Below are positions 1 through 6,329 of a DNA stretch of 13,210 nucleotides, piece by piece. Each line of letters begins with the position of its first letter. Positions within the stretch are counted from its first letter, which is position 1. Under the pieces are notes generated by a model that had not been told where the DNA came from, ran no database searches, and saw only the letters and a list, made by a program, of their open reading frames with translations. The position numbers and the translations under genes are program-made. This DNA comes from Alistipes sp. UBA943. Its GTDB lineage: Bacteria > Bacteroidota > Bacteroidia > Bacteroidales > Rikenellaceae. The stretch is from positions 1 through 13,210 of the forward strand of contig DBDB01000068.1 in the NCBI GenBank assembly GCA_002293345.1, read 5' to 3'.

Positions 1-8
1 TCGCCATT

Positions 9-47
9 ATGCAAAAGAGGAAGCGATTACCGCTTCCTCTTTTGCAT
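9..47. terminator. Bidirectional intrinsic terminator at the left edge, downstream of dnaA
   Basis: A perfect 17-bp inverted repeat (9-25 paired with 31-47) encloses a 5-base loop, ATTAC. The outer arms contain AAAA/TTTT tracts, so either strand would give a stable hairpin. It lies about 70 bp beyond the dnaA stop codon on the minus strand and would also serve a gene entering from the left on the plus strand, which is not in the window. The bases between it and dnaA (48-115) show nothing else I can support. Confidence 0.85.
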
Positions 48-115
48 CGGGACTGCGTCCCGCGGCGCGCGCCACGACTCCTGTTCACCCTAACGCACCC
101 CCTCCTATGTCGCCC

Positions 116-1561
116 CTATTTGAGACTTCGTTCGAGCTCCTCGATTTGTGATCGGAAGTTTTTATCCGTGTCGATTTGATTCTGCACGGTTTTGCATGCA
201 TGTAGGACCGTGGCATGGTTGCGTCCCCCGATGGCAGATCCGATTGCCGAGAGGGAGGTTTTGGTGTATTTTTTGGCGAGGAACATGGCGATCTGGCGGG
301 CAATAGCGACGTCACGCGTCCGTTCGGCAGAGTTAAACCGTTCCGATTCGATCTTGAACCGCTGACACACAACACTTATGATCTGCTCTATGGTCACCTC
401 TCGCCGATTCTCCTTTACATACGCACGGAGCAATTCCTTTGCCAAACTGATATCGACATGCCTTCCGAGGAGTCTTGCGTGTGCGACGAGTGACGCGAGA
501 GTCCCTTCGATTTCACGCACGTTATCGGCGATATTTTCGGCCATGAACGCTACCACGTCATCGGGTAACGTGACACTGAGGCGTGCCGACTTGGCACGGA
601 TGATGGCTGTTTTGGTATCGAAATCGGGTTTTGAGAGCTCCGTGGAGAGACCCCATTTGAACCGAGTGAGGAGTCGTTGTTCGATGTCACGCAACTCCAC
701 AGGAGGTTTGTCGGACGTGAGGATCAACTGTTTGCCGGCCAACTGCAGGTGGTTGAAGATGTTGAAGAAGGCATTTTGGGTACCCGTTTTGCCGGTCAGC
801 TCTTGGATATCGTCGATGATCAGCACGTCGATCATCTGGTAGAAGTGAATGAAGTCGGGAATATCGCCATTCTTGAACGCCGTCTGGAACTGCGCCTGGA
901 AGCGATTCATCGACACGTAAAGTACCTGCAACTCAGGGTGTTTCGCCCGCACTTCGTGCCCGATGGCTTGTACGAGGTGTGTTTTACCGAGTCCCGAACC
1001 GCCGTATATGTAGAGCGGGTTGAACGGCGTCGTGCCGGGTTCATTCGCCACGGCCGAGCCTGCGGAACGTGCCAAACGGTTGCATTCCCCCTCGATAAAG
1101 GTCTCGAACGTGTAGGCGGGATTGAGTTGCGGGTCGATAATTATACGCTTCGGTGCACTCTCGAACGGATTTTTTGGTATATTTGTGCTGTTCGTTTTCG
1201 ATTCGACGATTGCAGCGACAGGTTGGGTGCTTTTCGGCACAGCGTAATGGAGACGCGTTTGCGGGCCGAAATGCCGGTCGATGAGTGGACGGAGGAGTGG
1301 GATGTACTGTTTCTCGATACGGTGGACGAAAGTCGTGTCGGGCACACGCAGACGCAGGATGTTGTCCCGATATTCGAGCGCAGCGACGGGACGGAACCAG
1401 GTATCGAACTCGTCCGTCGGGATTTGCGAGCGAATGTCATTGACGCAGTTGTTCCACCGTGCGACATGGGTCTCGACGGGAACCAAATGCTCCGTTGCCC
1501 CGGTTTGAAATTGACCGGTTTCGGGGAGCAGATTTTGATGGGGAACGACAGTGTTTTGCAT
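116..1561 (-). CDS. dnaA: Chromosomal replication initiator protein DnaA
   Basis: This is the replication initiator, an AAA+ ATPase that binds DnaA boxes and opens oriC. The 481-residue protein shows every expected part in order: domain I around residues 36-110 (WNNCV...TWFRPV), a short linker, Walker A GGSGLGKT (187-194), Walker B LIIDDIQ (247-253), sensor 1 LTSDK (281-285), the arginine finger in RLLTRFKWG (R300), sensor 2 REIEGTL (349-355), and the C-terminal DNA-binding signature AIGGRNHATVLHACK (443-457). Domain I begins only at about residue 36, so there is an unusual N-terminal extension of about 30 residues. The next internal Met is at 218, so 1561 is the only sensible ATG. A TAnnTTTG-like box, CATCTTTG (1585-1578, one mismatch), lies just upstream and would give a leader of about 15 nt. 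Confidence 0.97.
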   Translation of the reverse strand: MQNTVVPHQNLLPETGQFQTGATEHLVPVETHVARWNNCVNDIRSQIPTDEFDTWFRPVAALEYRDNILRLRVPDTTFVHRIEKQYIPLLRPLIDRHFGPQTRLHYAVPKSTQPVAAIVESKTNSTNIPKNPFESAPKRIIIDPQLNPAYTFETFIEGECNRLARSAGSAVANEPGTTPFNPLYIYGGSGLGKTHLVQAIGHEVRAKHPELQVLYVSMNRFQAQFQTAFKNGDIPDFIHFYQMIDVLIIDDIQELTGKTGTQNAFFNIFNHLQLAGKQLILTSDKPPVELRDIEQRLLTRFKWGLSTELSKPDFDTKTAIIRAKSARLSVTLPDDVVAFMAENIADNVREIEGTLASLVAHARLLGRHVDISLAKELLRAYVKENRREVTIEQIISVVCQRFKIESERFNSAERTRDVAIARQIAMFLAKKYTKTSLSAIGSAIGGRNHATVLHACKTVQNQIDTDKNFRSQIEELERSLK

Positions 1562-1741
1562 GGCTCTTTTGACATCACAAAGATGAATGAAATTTATTCA
1601 AAAAGCGCGCAATTTTGGTTTGCAAAACTGGATAAATATGTTATGAATAAAAGGGAAATTTTATTAACTCACTGATAATGAACACGTATAAAATTTTCTT
1701 ATAATCATCACGGATTAGTATAGTTTAAACTTATATCGTTT
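1562..1741. other. AT-rich divergent intergenic region between dnaA and the phosphohexomutase gene
   Basis: This 180-bp AT-rich gap separates two divergent genes and must hold both promoters. Apart from the dnaA -7-like box, I find no clear TAnnTTTG box for the plus-strand gene; a weak TATAGTTT lies at about 1719-1726. There are no recognisable DnaA-box repeats (TTATNCACA), so it is not called as oriC although it adjoins dnaA. Confidence 0.5.
1578..1585 (-). promoter_or_regulatory. Possible -7 promoter box for dnaA
   Basis: On the minus strand the sequence reads CATCTTTG, one base off the Bacteroidetes -7 consensus TAnnTTTG, 16 bases before the dnaA ATG. I do not see a well-spaced -33 TTTG partner. 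It is supported only by position and near-match. Confidence 0.35.
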
Positions 1742-3595
1742 ATGGAGATGGATGTGGAGCGGTTTGCTCAAAAAAACGTGGAGAAATGGTTGACGGGACC
1801 CTACGACGAGGCAACGAAATCGGAAGTTAACCGGTTGATACAGAGTGACAAAAAAGGTCTTTTCGATGCGTTTTACCGCGACCTTGAGTTCGGTACGGGT
1901 GGTTTGCGGGGCATTATGGGCGTTGGGACGAACCGCATGAACATCTACACGGTCGGTGCCGCGACGCAGGGATTGTCAAATTATTTAAAGCGCTGTTTTC
2001 CGGAGGTTGAAATCCGTGTGGCGGTGAGTCACGATTCGCGACACCACTCCCGCGAATTTGCGGAGCGCACGGCCGACATTTTTGCCTCCAACGGCTTCAC
2101 TGTTTTCCTGTTCGACACGCTCCGTCCGACACCCGAATTGAGCTATGCGATCCGCACGTTGGGGTGCCAATCCGGAGTGATGATCACGGCGTCCCACAAC
2201 CCCAAGGAGTACAACGGTTACAAGGCCTATTGGACGGACGGTGCGCAGGTCACCGAACCGCACGATATACGTATTATAGAGGAGGTGTCGAAAGTGACCT
2301 CCCCCGAGCAGGTACTTACGGGTTTGCACCCCGAAAAGATCCAAATTCTCGATGCGTCGTTCGACGAAAAGTACCTCGACGAACTGATGAAGCTCTCGCT
2401 GTCGCCCGAAAGCGTATCACGACACCGGGATATGCGTATCGTCTACTCGCCCATGCACGGCGCGGGGGTGAGGTTGGTACCGGCGGCACTGCACCGCATG
2501 GGATTCTCGAACGTGAGCATGGTGGCGGCACAGGCGGTGCTGGATGGTGATTTCCCGACCGTGGCGTCACCCAATCCCGAGGAGCGTGCCACGATGGCGA
2601 TGGCGATCGAACAGGGCGAGCGCGAGGATGCGGATATTGTCCTCGCCACGGATCCCGATTCGGACCGTTTGGCTGTAGCTGTGCCGGGCCGGGATGGGAA
2701 ATTCGTGCTGCTGAACGGCAACCAGACGTTGGTGCTGCTGATGAGTTACCAATTGACGCGTTGGGCGCAGTTGGGACGTCTCGATGGGCACCAGTACGTC
2801 GTCAAGACGATCGTCACTTCGACGATGGCCGATGCCGTGGCGCAGAAATTCGGCGTGAAGTGTTTCGACTGCCTGACGGGATTTAAGTATATCGCCCAAA
2901 TCATCAGAGACCTTTCCGGTGAAAGGCATCGTAACGATGCTTCTTGGAAAGAGCGGCGGTGGATTTCTGTCGAACGTATATCCCCCATCGTCCTCCCTGC
3001 GTTGGAGCCAAATCTGCCGCACTTTGACCAAAAAGGCACCTCATTTATGAGCGCCGGATCCCAAAAATGGGAATTCGTGGGCGGCGGTGAGGAGAGTTTC
3101 GGTTATCTGGCCGGCGATTATGTACGCGACAAGGATGGCGTTTCGGCCTGTATGCTGGCTGCGGAAGCTGCTGCATGGGCACGCGACACGATGAACCTAT
3201 CGCTCTTGGAGTGGCTCGAACAGCTCTATGTCGAATATGGATTCTACCTCGAAGGACTGCATTCCGTCACACGTCCGGGTAAGGAGGGGGCTGACGAGAT
3301 CAAGGCCCTGATGGTCGAGTACCGTGCGAATCCGCCACGCGAAATCCTCGACTCGAAAGTGGTGAAGGTGAACGATTTCCTGTCACCCGACACCCCCAAG
3401 GAGCTGCACAGCAACGTGTTACAGTGGTACACCGAGGATGGTACCCGTGTGTGTGTGCGTCCGTCTGGTACCGAGCCGAAGATCAAATACTATTTCGGGG
3501 TGCGTGCCGAGTTGACTCGTGTGGAGGAGTACGATCGCGTCGAACGCGAACTATCGCAGAAGATCGAGGCGATTAAAAAGGCGTTACAATTATAA
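1742..3595 (+). CDS. Phosphoglucomutase/phosphomannomutase (alpha-D-phosphohexomutase) with an in-frame insertion
   Basis: This cytosolic enzyme interconverts hexose 1- and 6-phosphates and feeds nucleotide-sugar and glycogen synthesis. The 617-residue protein has the superfamily motifs: GTGGLRGIMG (51-60), the phosphoserine loop ITASHNPKEYNGYK (148-161, catalytic S151), the Mg-binding DPDSDR (304-309), TGFKYIA (379-385), the sugar-binding GGGEES (447-452) and the phosphate-binding RPSGTEPKIKYY (573-584). All catalytic residues look intact. In relatives the segment ending ...IIRDLSGE runs almost directly into FVGGGEES. Here about 48 residues (roughly 395-443, DNA about 2922-3070), rich in Arg, Trp and Pro, separate them; see the repeat entry. 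That accounts for a length above the 570-580 residues usual for this subfamily. The start could be 1742 or the Met at 1748. Substrate preference (glucose or mannose) cannot be read from sequence alone. Confidence 0.93.
   Translation: MEMDVERFAQKNVEKWLTGPYDEATKSEVNRLIQSDKKGLFDAFYRDLEFGTGGLRGIMGVGTNRMNIYTVGAATQGLSNYLKRCFPEVEIRVAVSHDSRHHSREFAERTADIFASNGFTVFLFDTLRPTPELSYAIRTLGCQSGVMITASHNPKEYNGYKAYWTDGAQVTEPHDIRIIEEVSKVTSPEQVLTGLHPEKIQILDASFDEKYLDELMKLSLSPESVSRHRDMRIVYSPMHGAGVRLVPAALHRMGFSNVSMVAAQAVLDGDFPTVASPNPEERATMAMAIEQGEREDADIVLATDPDSDRLAVAVPGRDGKFVLLNGNQTLVLLMSYQLTRWAQLGRLDGHQYVVKTIVTSTMADAVAQKFGVKCFDCLTGFKYIAQIIRDLSGERHRNDASWKERRWISVERISPIVLPALEPNLPHFDQKGTSFMSAGSQKWEFVGGGEESFGYLAGDYVRDKDGVSACMLAAEAAAWARDTMNLSLLEWLEQLYVEYGFYLEGLHSVTRPGKEGADEIKALMVEYRANPPREILDSKVVKVNDFLSPDTPKELHSNVLQWYTEDGTRVCVRPSGTEPKIKYYFGVRAELTRVEEYDRVERELSQKIEAIKKALQL
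2911..3070 (+). repeat. Palindrome-rich block inserted in frame inside the phosphohexomutase gene
   Basis: Inside the coding region a run of hairpins coincides with the protein segment that has no counterpart in the family. CCTTTC/GAAAGG (2911-2916 with 2921-2926, loop CGGT) is followed by GCATCG/CGATGC (2926-2931 with 2935-2940). A long imperfect stem then pairs 2944-2957 (TTGGAAAGAGCGGC) and GATTT (2962-2966) with AAATC (3010-3014) and GCCGCACTTTGACCAA (3016-3031). Reading frame is kept throughout, which needs an insert length divisible by three. CCAAATCTGC at 3008-3017 recurs on the opposite strand in the intergenic element near 6199-6208. That it is a mobile or repeat-derived insert is inference; the hairpins and the extra protein segment are direct observations. 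Confidence 0.6.
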
Positions 3596-3630
3596 AGATA
3601 GAGGTGCAATGCACCTCTATCTCTTTATAA
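3596..3630. terminator. Bidirectional terminator between convergent phosphohexomutase and thiolase genes
   Basis: A 12-bp perfect stem (3596-3607 with 3611-3622) with a 3-base loop sits between the plus-strand stop at 3593-3595 and the minus-strand stop at 3617-3619. The thiolase stop codon lies within the right arm. AT-rich tracts flank both sides, so it can end transcription from both genes. Confidence 0.8.
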
Positions 3631-4819
3631 TTACACAAGTCCCCATCCCTCCACCGATACACAGCGACGCGAGCCCGAGGTGTTTGTCGGCATGGATCAT
3701 TTCATGGACGAGCGACACGATAATACGGTTACCCGACGCACCGATCGGATGTCCGAGGGCGATCGCCCCGCCATTGGGATTGGCATGGTCGAGCAGCCAC
3801 TCGTGCGACACGCCATGATCGGTTTCGAGTTGCTTCATCACGCCCAGCGACTGTGCCGCAAAGGCTTCGTTAAGCTCGATCGTCTCGACGTCGGAGAGTT
3901 TCAGGTTGGCATTTTTGAGTGCTTGCGCGATGGCCGGAACGGGACCCATCCCCATCGTCTGTGGATCCACGCCGCCCTGCCCCGTGGCAATGATCTCGGC
4001 CAACGGCTTGACACCCAACTTCTCTACGGTCGCCTCCGACGCCAACAGCACGAAACTCGCCCCATCGTTGAGTCCCGACGCGTTACCTGCCGTCACCGTG
4101 CCATCGGCCTTAAACGCCGGTTTGAGGGCTGTCAGTTTCTCGGGAGACGTATTGCGATTGGGGAACTCGTCGGTATCGAACACGATGGTCTCCTTACGTG
4201 ATGCGATCTCCACAGGCACAATTTCGTCCTTGAAACGTCCGCTGTCGATCGCAGCGATGGCTTTCTGTTGCGACGCGTATGCAAACGCATCCTGCTCCTC
4301 GCGTGAAATGTGGTACTTAGCGGCGATATTTTCGGCCGTAATACCCATATGCACACCTGTGAAGGCATCCGTCAGACCGTCGCACACCATGTGATCGACC
4401 GCCGTGAGGGGGCCCATTTTATGCCCTTGACGGACCGTTCCGGGTGTTACGAATCCCGCACCCGACATCACCTCCGTACCGCCTGCAAGGACGAGATTCG
4501 CCTCTCCGCTACGGATGGCACGTACGGCTTCGATGACCGATTTCATGCCGCTGCCACAGATCATGTTGATACCCCACGCGGGAACCGTGTCGGGAATACC
4601 TCCATGTATGGCCGTCTGACGTGCCACACCCTGCTTCTCACCGGCATGCAGCACGTTGCCGACAATCACCTCATCCAGGGTGGCAGGGTTGATTTTCGAG
4701 GATTTCACGATGTCACGAATCACCGTGGCACCCAACTCGCCGGGCGTGAGGGGCGTCAATGTACCGAGGAATTTACCGATCGCTGTACGTCGTGCAGCGA
4801 CGATGTATACTTTATTCAT
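3617..4819 (-). CDS. Acetyl-CoA C-acetyltransferase (thiolase II, AtoB type)
   Basis: This biosynthetic-type thiolase condenses two acetyl-CoA into acetoacetyl-CoA or runs the reverse thiolysis in the cytosol. The 400-residue length is normal for the family. Catalytic residues are visible: nucleophile C88 in NMICGSGMKSV, the NEAFAAQ motif near 314-320, H357 in GHPIGASG and C387 in CIGGGMG. The start is placed at the Met of MNKVYIVAARRTAIG because homology begins there; an upstream in-frame extension to 4900 would cross the promoter. A perfect -7 box, TACTTTTG (4851-4844), predicts a leader of about 20 nt. It is a single-gene unit: none of the usual partners (hydroxybutyryl-CoA dehydrogenase, crotonase, CoA transferase) is beside it, so its pathway cannot be told from context. 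Confidence 0.93.
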   Translation of the reverse strand: MNKVYIVAARRTAIGKFLGTLTPLTPGELGATVIRDIVKSSKINPATLDEVIVGNVLHAGEKQGVARQTAIHGGIPDTVPAWGINMICGSGMKSVIEAVRAIRSGEANLVLAGGTEVMSGAGFVTPGTVRQGHKMGPLTAVDHMVCDGLTDAFTGVHMGITAENIAAKYHISREEQDAFAYASQQKAIAAIDSGRFKDEIVPVEIASRKETIVFDTDEFPNRNTSPEKLTALKPAFKADGTVTAGNASGLNDGASFVLLASEATVEKLGVKPLAEIIATGQGGVDPQTMGMGPVPAIAQALKNANLKLSDVETIELNEAFAAQSLGVMKQLETDHGVSHEWLLDHANPNGGAIALGHPIGASGNRIIVSLVHEMIHADKHLGLASLCIGGGMGTCVIIKR

Positions 4820-4843
4820 GCTGTAAGGGTATTTTGTTTTGTG

Positions 4844-4851
4844 CAAAAGTA
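4844..4851 (-). promoter_or_regulatory. -7 promoter box for the thiolase gene
   Basis: The minus strand reads TACTTTTG, an exact match to the Bacteroidetes sigma-ABfr -7 consensus TAnnTTTG, 24 bases upstream of the chosen ATG. I see no convincing -33 element. Its position inside the longer upstream reading frame argues for the start at 4819 rather than 4900. Confidence 0.65.
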
Positions 4852-4892
4852 ACAATTCTTTTCTTATATTTGTCCTGAAAATACAGCCTAAT

Positions 4893-5000
4893 CGCCGCAA
4901 ACTAACACATTGATTCGATTCGGGCTTTCCAAACTTTGAGGAACGCGCTTGGCGCGTGTTTTACTTTGTAGTTTGGAAGGTTTGTGTTAGACCTGCGGCG
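4893..5000. repeat. Nested three-tier palindrome (about 108 bp)
   Basis: Four concentric inverted repeats share one axis: CGCCGCA (4893-4899) with TGCGGCG (4994-5000); CTAACAC (4902-4908) with GTGTTAG (4984-4990); CTTTCCAAACT (4925-4935) with AGTTTGGAAGG (4970-4980, one G-T pair); and ACGCGC (4943-4948) with GCGCGT (4952-4957). The transcript of either strand could fold into one long interrupted stem. No tRNA, riboswitch or other known RNA family is recognised. It could be a structured RNA, an element terminus, or a regulatory cruciform. Confidence 0.65.
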
Positions 5001-5001
5001 A

Positions 5002-5033
5002 GCATCGTAGATGCGCGCCTTTTTTATGGGCGC
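5002..5033. repeat. Pair of small hairpins with a T-run
   Basis: GCATC-gta-GATGC (5002-5014) is followed at once by GCGCC (5015-5019) pairing with GGCGC (5029-5033), with T6 in the loop. They directly follow the nested palindrome, so the whole block from 4893 to 5033 may be one unit. They are not a classic terminator because the T-run lies in the loop. Confidence 0.45.
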
Positions 5034-5128
5034 TTGGGTTTTAAAACTTAAAACTTAATCGCCATGACTCTAACAAAAGCCCCTCCCTAAACAGCATTCT
5101 ATTGATTTTGCAGTACGCCACCGAGGCG

Positions 5129-5156
5129 TGCGGAGAGGCAGGAACACCTCTCCGCA
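5129..5156. repeat. Strong 10-bp hairpin downstream of the nitroreductase gene
   Basis: TGCGGAGAGG (5129-5138) pairs perfectly with CCTCTCCGCA (5147-5156) across an 8-base loop. It lies about 60 bp past the stop of the minus-strand nitroreductase gene and could stabilise or end that transcript, but no U-run follows on either strand, so I do not call it an intrinsic terminator. Confidence 0.6.
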
Positions 5157-5217
5157 TGGGACTGATTTGCGACTCATGAACCCACGTACGCAGGTGCGCG
5201 CAGGGGTCCTCACTGAC

Positions 5218-6078
5218 TTAGATCACCCTCAGCACGGTATCTTTTTTATCCGCATAGTTGGGATAGATGAATTGCGGCATGCCGAGCGCCATACCTGCAT
5301 GAACGGTTTCCGTGATACCGATCGACCGCAGGAACTTGTTTTTCTTATCGCGACGGAGGGCATTGAGGAAGAACCCGGTGTAAATTTGCGACACGCCGAG
5401 TGTTTCTGCCATCAGGGATCCGTTTTGGTACGCGAGGTTACAGTCCGCCGCACCATAGTGATTCTCCCGTGGCGCATGGATGAGTAGCAACGTTTTGGCT
5501 CCGCGCAGGATGGGGTCGATCCCTTTTTCTTCATATCGTCGTGCCATGCCGGGGAACCGCATCGCGTAGGAGAACATTGCGGGATTCATCTTTTTGAATA
5601 TCCACTTGACGGGCGGAATATTGAGCCACTTGATCATCGACATAAACATCTTGAACGTGAACCGTATACACTGGTCGATCACCACGGGATCGGTGATCAA
5701 TGTGAACGACACCTGTTGTTGGTTGCTGGCGGTAGGCGCGCGGTGTGCCGCCTCGATAATTTTATCGAGGAGTGCCTGCTCCACAGGCACATCGAGCAAC
5801 GCTCGATTGGACCGCCGCGCGCAGACGAGTAGCATGAGTTGTTCGGGCGACGGGAGCTTCTTGCGGTCGACGGTATGCACTTTTTCCGTGGGGAACAGTT
5901 CATGTACGACGGATGCCGTGGGACACACATCGACACAGTGTCCGCACCCGATACACGTGTCGGTATGCCTGAGCGAGATGGGTTCTCCTGCTTTTGCTTG
6001 TATCATGATCCGCGACGGGCACACTTTGGCACACTTGCCACACTTGATACATGTCTGTTGATTGATCTCGATTTTCAT
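5218..6078 (-). CDS. Ferredoxin-nitroreductase fusion (two 4Fe-4S clusters plus FMN nitroreductase domain)
   Basis: This 286-residue protein joins a bacterial ferredoxin domain to an FMN-dependent nitroreductase domain, an architecture common in anaerobes. Two complete CxxCxxCxxxCP motifs are seen (C10, C13, C16, C20 and C42, C45, C48, C52), each expected to hold a 4Fe-4S cluster. The nitroreductase part starts near residue 85 with the FMN-phosphate-binding RRSNR (88-92) and APTASNQQ (114-121). The clusters presumably pass electrons to FMN; the physiological substrate is unknown. The start is set at MKIEINQQTC, immediately before the first cysteine motif. The frame stays open upstream to 6354, but that part is translated intergenic hairpin DNA and not family-like. 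It is downstream of aroB on the same strand, separated by about 250 bp, so co-transcription is uncertain. Confidence 0.92.
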   Translation of the reverse strand: MKIEINQQTCIKCGKCAKVCPSRIMIQAKAGEPISLRHTDTCIGCGHCVDVCPTASVVHELFPTEKVHTVDRKKLPSPEQLMLLVCARRSNRALLDVPVEQALLDKIIEAAHRAPTASNQQQVSFTLITDPVVIDQCIRFTFKMFMSMIKWLNIPPVKWIFKKMNPAMFSYAMRFPGMARRYEEKGIDPILRGAKTLLLIHAPRENHYGAADCNLAYQNGSLMAETLGVSQIYTGFFLNALRRDKKNKFLRSIGITETVHAGMALGMPQFIYPNYADKKDTVLRVI

Positions 6079-6120
6079 ATGTTTTGTTTTTATGTTGTTA
6101 AAAAAAAACTCTCCTCCCCG

Positions 6121-6171
6121 CTTTGGCCCCGCCCAAGCTATCGCCTTCGGCGAAGCACCCCCGGGGCAAAG
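6121..6171. repeat. 51-bp palindrome in the nitroreductase leader
   Basis: CTTTGGCCCCG (6121-6131) pairs with CGGGGCAAAG (6162-6171, one bulged G) around an inner stem TCGCC (6141-6145) with GGCGA (6149-6153). On the minus strand it lies 43-93 nt before the nitroreductase ATG, so it would form in that gene's untranslated leader if transcription starts upstream. It may act in transcript control or be a separate repeat unit from the neighbouring element at 6190-6300. Confidence 0.55.
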
Positions 6172-6189
6172 ATGTTTTGATTTTGGGAG

Positions 6190-6300
6190 TTTTGTGGAGC
6201 AGATTTGGTGCTTTGTCGAAGTCGACAAGACAGGAGTGTACTTTCGTACATGACTGTCGCAGACGACGAGCAAAGTGCCGAAGATGACCGCAAAAAACCA
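6190..6300. repeat. Palindromic intergenic element, copy 1
   Basis: The plus strand shows TTTTGTGGA (6190-6198), 8 bases, GGTGCTTT (6207-6214), then a hairpin ACAG..GTGTAC/GTACAT..CTGT (6230-6257), an imperfect return arm CAAAGTGCC (6271-6279) and a CCGCAAAAAACC tail (6288-6299). The same two leading motifs with the same 8-base gap, then a GTAC-type hairpin and a GCAAAAA tail, occur at 11736-11840, so the two look like diverged copies of one family. It lies between the aroB stop and the nitroreductase gene. Boundaries are approximate. Confidence 0.6.
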
Positions 6301-6329
6301 AAAGCAACCCTCCGTTGTATCAAACCGAT

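Larger units (their letters stand above)
4820..5217. other. 398-bp gene-free region between the nitroreductase and thiolase genes
   Basis: No protein in either strand looks real here. From left to right it holds the thiolase promoter (4844-4851), a nested palindrome (4893-5000), two small hairpins (5002-5014 and 5015-5033, the latter with a T6 run in its loop), an AT-rich TTTTAAAACTTAAAACTTAA tract around 5039-5058, and a strong 10-bp hairpin (5129-5156). Two tiny plus-strand reading frames, MGAWVLKLKT from 5026 and MTLTKAPP from about 5064, are too short to call. The final 60 bases hold nothing I recognise. The density of structure suggests an intergenic element or a noncoding RNA rather than idle spacer. 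Confidence 0.55.

Noticed and set aside
1562..1741. oriC next to dnaA
   Set aside because: The gap is AT-rich and adjoins dnaA, but it has no cluster of TTATNCACA boxes. GC-skew or a genome-wide view would be needed to place the origin.
3617..4900. 427-residue thiolase starting at 4900
   Set aside because: The upstream frame crosses an exact -7 promoter box, and family homology starts at MNKVYIVAARR (4819).
5100..5217. tRNA or other known small RNA gene between the nitroreductase and thiolase
   Set aside because: No cloverleaf with acceptor, anticodon and T arms can be drawn; only simple hairpins are present. No CRISPR array or rRNA is present anywhere in the window.
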